Below the pieces are notes generated by a model. It saw only the letters and a program-made list of their open reading frames with translations, did no database searches and was not told where the DNA came from. From DAOMFB01 sp963721385 (GTDB taxonomy: Bacteria; Acidobacteriota; Thermoanaerobaculia; UBA5066): a stretch of DNA of 64,000 nucleotides. Below, piece after piece: positions 61,449 to 64,000 of this stretch. The DNA lies in the NCBI GenBank assembly GCA_963721385.1, contig CAVRJB010000004.1, positions 124,001 to 188,000 on the forward strand. The letters run 5' to 3'. The first letter of the stretch is position 1, and every line of letters starts with the position of its first letter. Position numbers and translations under genes: made by a program.

Positions 61449-63595
61449 GCGCTCCAGTCGGCGGTGACGGTCTCGAACCGGATCCAGCCGTTGTCGGGGA
61501 CCGCTTCCTGCTCGTGCCCGTCGCCGTCGAGGAGGAGGACGCGGAAGGCGACGGCGCCGCCCGCGGTCTCTTTCGGCCGCGGCAAGGCGACCTCCACGAG
61601 ACGCGCGACGCCGACGCGACACCCGTCGGCGTCGGAGACGCCCTCCTTGAGCGGCAGGTCGCGCGTCTCGCGGGTCTCGCCGTCCGGGCCCGCGAAGAGG
61701 ACGCGGAGCGTGCGGTCGGCGAGAGAAGCCGAGGCCGGCACGACGGTCGGGTGCAGGCAGAGGAAGACGCTGGTCCCGGACGCGTCGCCGCCGAAGAGGA
61801 TCTCGCGAATCGCTCCGAGGCCCCTCTCCATCGTCCCCTTCGGCCGTGCCGCCCAGTGCCCCGCGCCGAGCCACTCGAAGAAGTCCGCAGGATGGCCGTC
61901 GATCCGCGGCGAGATCGGCTCGGTCGGGAGAACCGGCGGCGCCGCGACGCGGCGCTCGATCGGGTGCTCGAGCTCCGCCGGCACCTCGCGCCCCAGGGCC
62001 CGGCAGGCGGTGACGAGGTGCCCGCGGAAGAGGGCGTCGAAGACCGCATCGTGCGCCGAGGAATGGTCCTCGCCGAACCACCAGAACCAGTCCGAGGCCT
62101 CGGCCGCGTAGAGCGCGGCCTTCGCGACGGCGGCGGGGGGCGCGTCGCCCCGGAGGACGTCGGGGGGCGAGAGCGCCGGGGCGTCCGCGACGTCGTTCGC
62201 CAGCTCGTCGCGCACCTTTACGAGGAGGTCCCACGCGCGGTTCTTCGCCGGCGCGCCGATCCACGTCCGGAAATTCCCGTCCACCCACGAGCCGGCGACG
62301 AGGTGCGGCAGCGGCCTCGGCTCCACCGTGGCCACGACATCGGATGGCTTCACGACCGCCAGAGAGTCGGCGCTCGCGAGGGCGGACGACAGGGCGCGGA
62401 GGAACGGCGCTCCATTCTCCGGGTAGGTCTCCCACGCGTTCTCTCCGTCCAGGATGACCGGCACGACGAGGTCCTCGCCGGGCGCAGCGTTCCGGATCGC
62501 GTGGAGGCGCTCGACGAAGTCGGCCGCGGCCTGCCCGGCGTCCCACGACGCGTACGAGAAGCCGATCCGGTCCGAGAGCGTCCGGTCGCGGAAGAAGAGG
62601 ACGGGTGACGGGCCCGGGATGAGCCGGTAGGGGCGGAAGACCGTCCGTGCCTTGTCCCCTTCGCCGAACGCGAGGCTGGTCGTCCGGCCGAGCGACTGGA
62701 GGAGGACGTCCTCGTCCGACGCGGCCCACTGCACGCCCGCCTGCGCCATCAGGACGAGGGCGGGCGCCGAGATCGACCCCTCGGGGGGCCACATGCCGGC
62801 CGGGCGGAAGCCGAAATGCCGCTCGAACGACGCCAGGCCCATCCCGAGCTGGTCCCGCGCGTCCTCCACGCGGGAGAAGCGCCGCGTCGGGAGCGGGAGG
62901 TCGGGGACCGCCTCGCGCCCCGCGGCGGAGTCGACGAGGAGCGGGAGGATCGGATGGTGGTAAGGGCTGGTCGTCAGTTCGATCGACCCCGAGGCGATCG
63001 CCTTCCGCCACGCCGGGATCACCTCGCCGAGGAACTCCCGCTGACGCTCGAGGAGGGCGTCCTTCTCCTCCTCCGAGAAGCCGTGGCCGCGCTTCCGGAG
63101 CTTGACGAGGAGCGGGTCCTTCGAGAGGGTCGCGCCCGACCAGGCGAGGTGGAAGAGGACGACGAGGTCGCGGAGGTCGCCCGCCGAGAAGGTCCGGCGG
63201 ATGACGCTCGTCCGGTCGGCGGACGTCTCGCGCAGTCGACGGTGGAGCTCCGCGTAGTGCGGAAAGGCGGCAATCATCCGCGGGTGGGCGGAGAAGAAGT
63301 TGTTGAGCGCGAAGGCGACGGTGGCGCCATCCCAGTCGGAGGCCGGCGCCTTCGCCACGTCGAGGAAGGCGTCGCTTCCGCCGCGGGAGAGGATCTCGAT
63401 CTGGTCGAGGAGCGACGGCACGAGGTTGCACGCGTGCGGGACGCGCGGCTCCCTGGAGAGAATCGCGGGCAGATCGGCGTAGTCCTTGAGGGCGTGCAGG
63501 CGGACCCACGGCAGGTGGGTCGGGCCACCGCCGAAGTCGGCGTACCAGGGCTGGTGGAAATGCCACAGGAAGAAGAGTCGGAGCGGCCGGGTCAC
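61445..63595 (-). CDS. GH57 alpha-amylase-like glycosidase
   Basis: A 716-residue cytoplasmic GH57 enzyme of the alpha-amylase/alpha-mannosidase COG1449 type. The N-terminal motif FFLWHFHQPWY is the first GH57 motif. Further motifs include FHLAWSG, RPAGMWPPEGSIS (candidate catalytic Glu in the WPPEG block), FRDRTLSDRIGF and ILDGENAWETY (candidate Asp). The C-terminal 200 residues are a beta-rich domain. It hydrolyses or transfers alpha-glucans, probably intracellular glycogen. The start is the GTG at 63595, just inside the promoter-like TCTAAAAC. It begins the leftward run GH57 - dehydrogenase - cytochrome. Confidence 0.88.
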   Translation of the reverse strand: MTRPLRLFFLWHFHQPWYADFGGGPTHLPWVRLHALKDYADLPAILSREPRVPHACNLVPSLLDQIEILSRGGSDAFLDVAKAPASDWDGATVAFALNNFFSAHPRMIAAFPHYAELHRRLRETSADRTSVIRRTFSAGDLRDLVVLFHLAWSGATLSKDPLLVKLRKRGHGFSEEEKDALLERQREFLGEVIPAWRKAIASGSIELTTSPYHHPILPLLVDSAAGREAVPDLPLPTRRFSRVEDARDQLGMGLASFERHFGFRPAGMWPPEGSISAPALVLMAQAGVQWAASDEDVLLQSLGRTTSLAFGEGDKARTVFRPYRLIPGPSPVLFFRDRTLSDRIGFSYASWDAGQAAADFVERLHAIRNAAPGEDLVVPVILDGENAWETYPENGAPFLRALSSALASADSLAVVKPSDVVATVEPRPLPHLVAGSWVDGNFRTWIGAPAKNRAWDLLVKVRDELANDVADAPALSPPDVLRGDAPPAAVAKAALYAAEASDWFWWFGEDHSSAHDAVFDALFRGHLVTACRALGREVPAELEHPIERRVAAPPVLPTEPISPRIDGHPADFFEWLGAGHWAARPKGTMERGLGAIREILFGGDASGTSVFLCLHPTVVPASASLADRTLRVLFAGPDGETRETRDLPLKEGVSDADGCRVGVARLVEVALPRPKETAGGAVAFRVLLLDGDGHEQEAVPDNGWIRFETVTADWSA

Positions 63596-63673
63596 AGAGG
63601 CCCGTTTTAGACCTCCGGCGGGCGGCGGGCAAGGCGCCGGGAGGCAGGCGGAGGTGTAGACTCCCGCGCCCGG

Positions 63674-63794
63674 GCCCTCCGGTGAGTCCGGGTCCCGCGC
63701 GACGGTCTTCTTCGAACCGTGTCAGATCCGGAAGGAAGCAGCACTAAGAAGGCCGGACCGGGCGCCGCGGAAAAACCCGGACTCATCGGGGGGC
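63674..63794 (+). ncRNA. ffs: Small signal recognition particle RNA (4.5S-type)
   Basis: The conserved SRP apical motif GTCAGATCCGGAAGGAAGCAGCACTAAG is present at about 63720-63748. The ends form a long helix: GCCCTCCGGTGAGTCCGGGT at the 5' end pairs almost perfectly with ACCCGGACTCATCGGGGGGC at the 3' end. A T-rich tract (TTTCTTTTTCT) follows as terminator. Ends are estimated from the helix. Confidence 0.93.
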
Positions 63795-63812
63795 TCGGCT
63801 TTCTTTTTCTGA

Positions 63813-63818
63813 TAGCTT
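63813..63818 (+). promoter_or_regulatory. TAGCTT -10 element, probably leaderless promoter for dnaX
   Basis: TAGCTT ends 7 bases before the GTG at 63826, immediately after the SRP RNA terminator tract. Leader and ribosome-binding site are absent. Confidence 0.4.
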
Positions 63819-63825
63819 GTCGCCC

Positions 63826-64000
63826 GTGACCGAATCCACCTACATCCCTCTCGCCCGGAAGTGGCGGCCGCGGACGTTCGCGGACGTCGTCGGGCAGGGG
63901 GAGACGGTGCGGGCGCTGACGAACGCCGTCTCACACGACCGGCTCGCCCACGCCTACCTCTTCTCGGGGCCGCGCGGCGTCGGGAAGACGACGACGGCGC
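63826..64000 (+). CDS. dnaX: DNA polymerase III subunit tau/gamma, N-terminal part
   Basis: The window ends inside this gene, which encodes the clamp-loader ATPase of the replicative polymerase. The visible 58 residues include the family start YIPLARKWRPRTFADVVGQ and the Walker A motif GPRGVGKTTTA. The GTG at 63826 is chosen from the homology and the promoter position. The adjacency of SRP RNA and dnaX is found in several bacteria. C-terminal features (zinc module, tau tail) lie outside. Confidence 0.94.
   Translation, partial: MTESTYIPLARKWRPRTFADVVGQGETVRALTNAVSHDRLAHAYLFSGPRGVGKTTTA

Noticed and set aside
58560..63632. Single 1690-codon frame spanning dehydrogenase and GH57 regions
   Set aside because: The upper half is the wrong frame of the GH57 gene. 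The dehydrogenase starts at the GTG at 61448, which overlaps the GH57 stop.

Overview
The window is 64 kb of very GC-rich bacterial chromosome. The mix of genes (a dcw-type ftsQ-ftsA-ftsZ end, a PknB-like kinase fused to a beta-propeller, a GH63-like glucosidase, GH57 enzymes, an OmcA/MtrC-type decaheme cytochrome, BLUF and IPT/TIG secreted proteins) fits Acidobacteriota, perhaps Thermoanaerobaculia. That placement is inference from gene content, since no rRNA is present. Coding density is high, many neighbouring genes share ATGA or GTGA overlaps, and no insertion sequence, phage or CRISPR array was found.

Layout. 1-5 kb: end of the division cluster (ftsQ partial, ftsA, ftsZ) and an LtaS-like membrane sulfatase. 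5-13 kb: a leftward run (PGPGW membrane protein, DnaQ-like exonuclease, RluA-type pseudouridine synthase, SemiSWEET), a DUF4920 protein, a TonB-dependent receptor, a probable lipoprotein and an Hsp70-like ATPase. 12-20 kb: GT87-type mannosyltransferase, SpoIIE-type phosphatase, KefC-like antiporter, MscS channel and hypA-hypB. 20-29.5 kb: GH63-like glucosidase, tRNA-Glu, a radical SAM protein, two secreted proteins, a NatAB-like exporter and tRNA-Arg. 29.5-36 kb: a looser accessory stretch with a small gene pair, a beta-helix protein with Cys-containing SLH-like repeats, a small membrane protein, an IPT protein and a BLUF photoreceptor. 36-43.6 kb: Crp/Fnr regulator, a large surface protein, the kinase and a class V aminotransferase. 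43.7-47.6 kb: a tight operon acpS - AMP ligase - ACP - Kbl-like alpha-oxoamine synthase - small protein. 47.8-50.4 kb: modABC. 50.4-53.6 kb: secreted proteins, tadA, a zinc-ribbon protein and two tRNA-Ser genes. 53.2-63.6 kb: leftward carbohydrate and respiration genes (GH57, FAD/Fe-S D-lactate-dehydrogenase-like protein, decaheme cytochrome, galT, GH57 branching enzyme, lipoprotein). 63.7-64 kb: SRP RNA and the start of dnaX.

Two features run through the window. First, nine otherwise well-conserved genes are broken by single-base frameshifts, and in every case the shift is accounted for by one or more extra bases (+1). This looks like residual insertion error in the assembly rather than gene decay, so these genes are annotated across the shift. 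Second, several genes have a TANNNT -10 hexamer only 5-7 bases before the start codon, which suggests leaderless transcripts.

The most interesting functional unit is the AcpS/ACP/AMP-ligase/Kbl operon, which could make an aminoketone from a carrier-bound acyl group. Next is the pairing of glycan breakdown, a lactate-dehydrogenase-like enzyme and a decaheme cytochrome, which hints at extracellular electron transfer.
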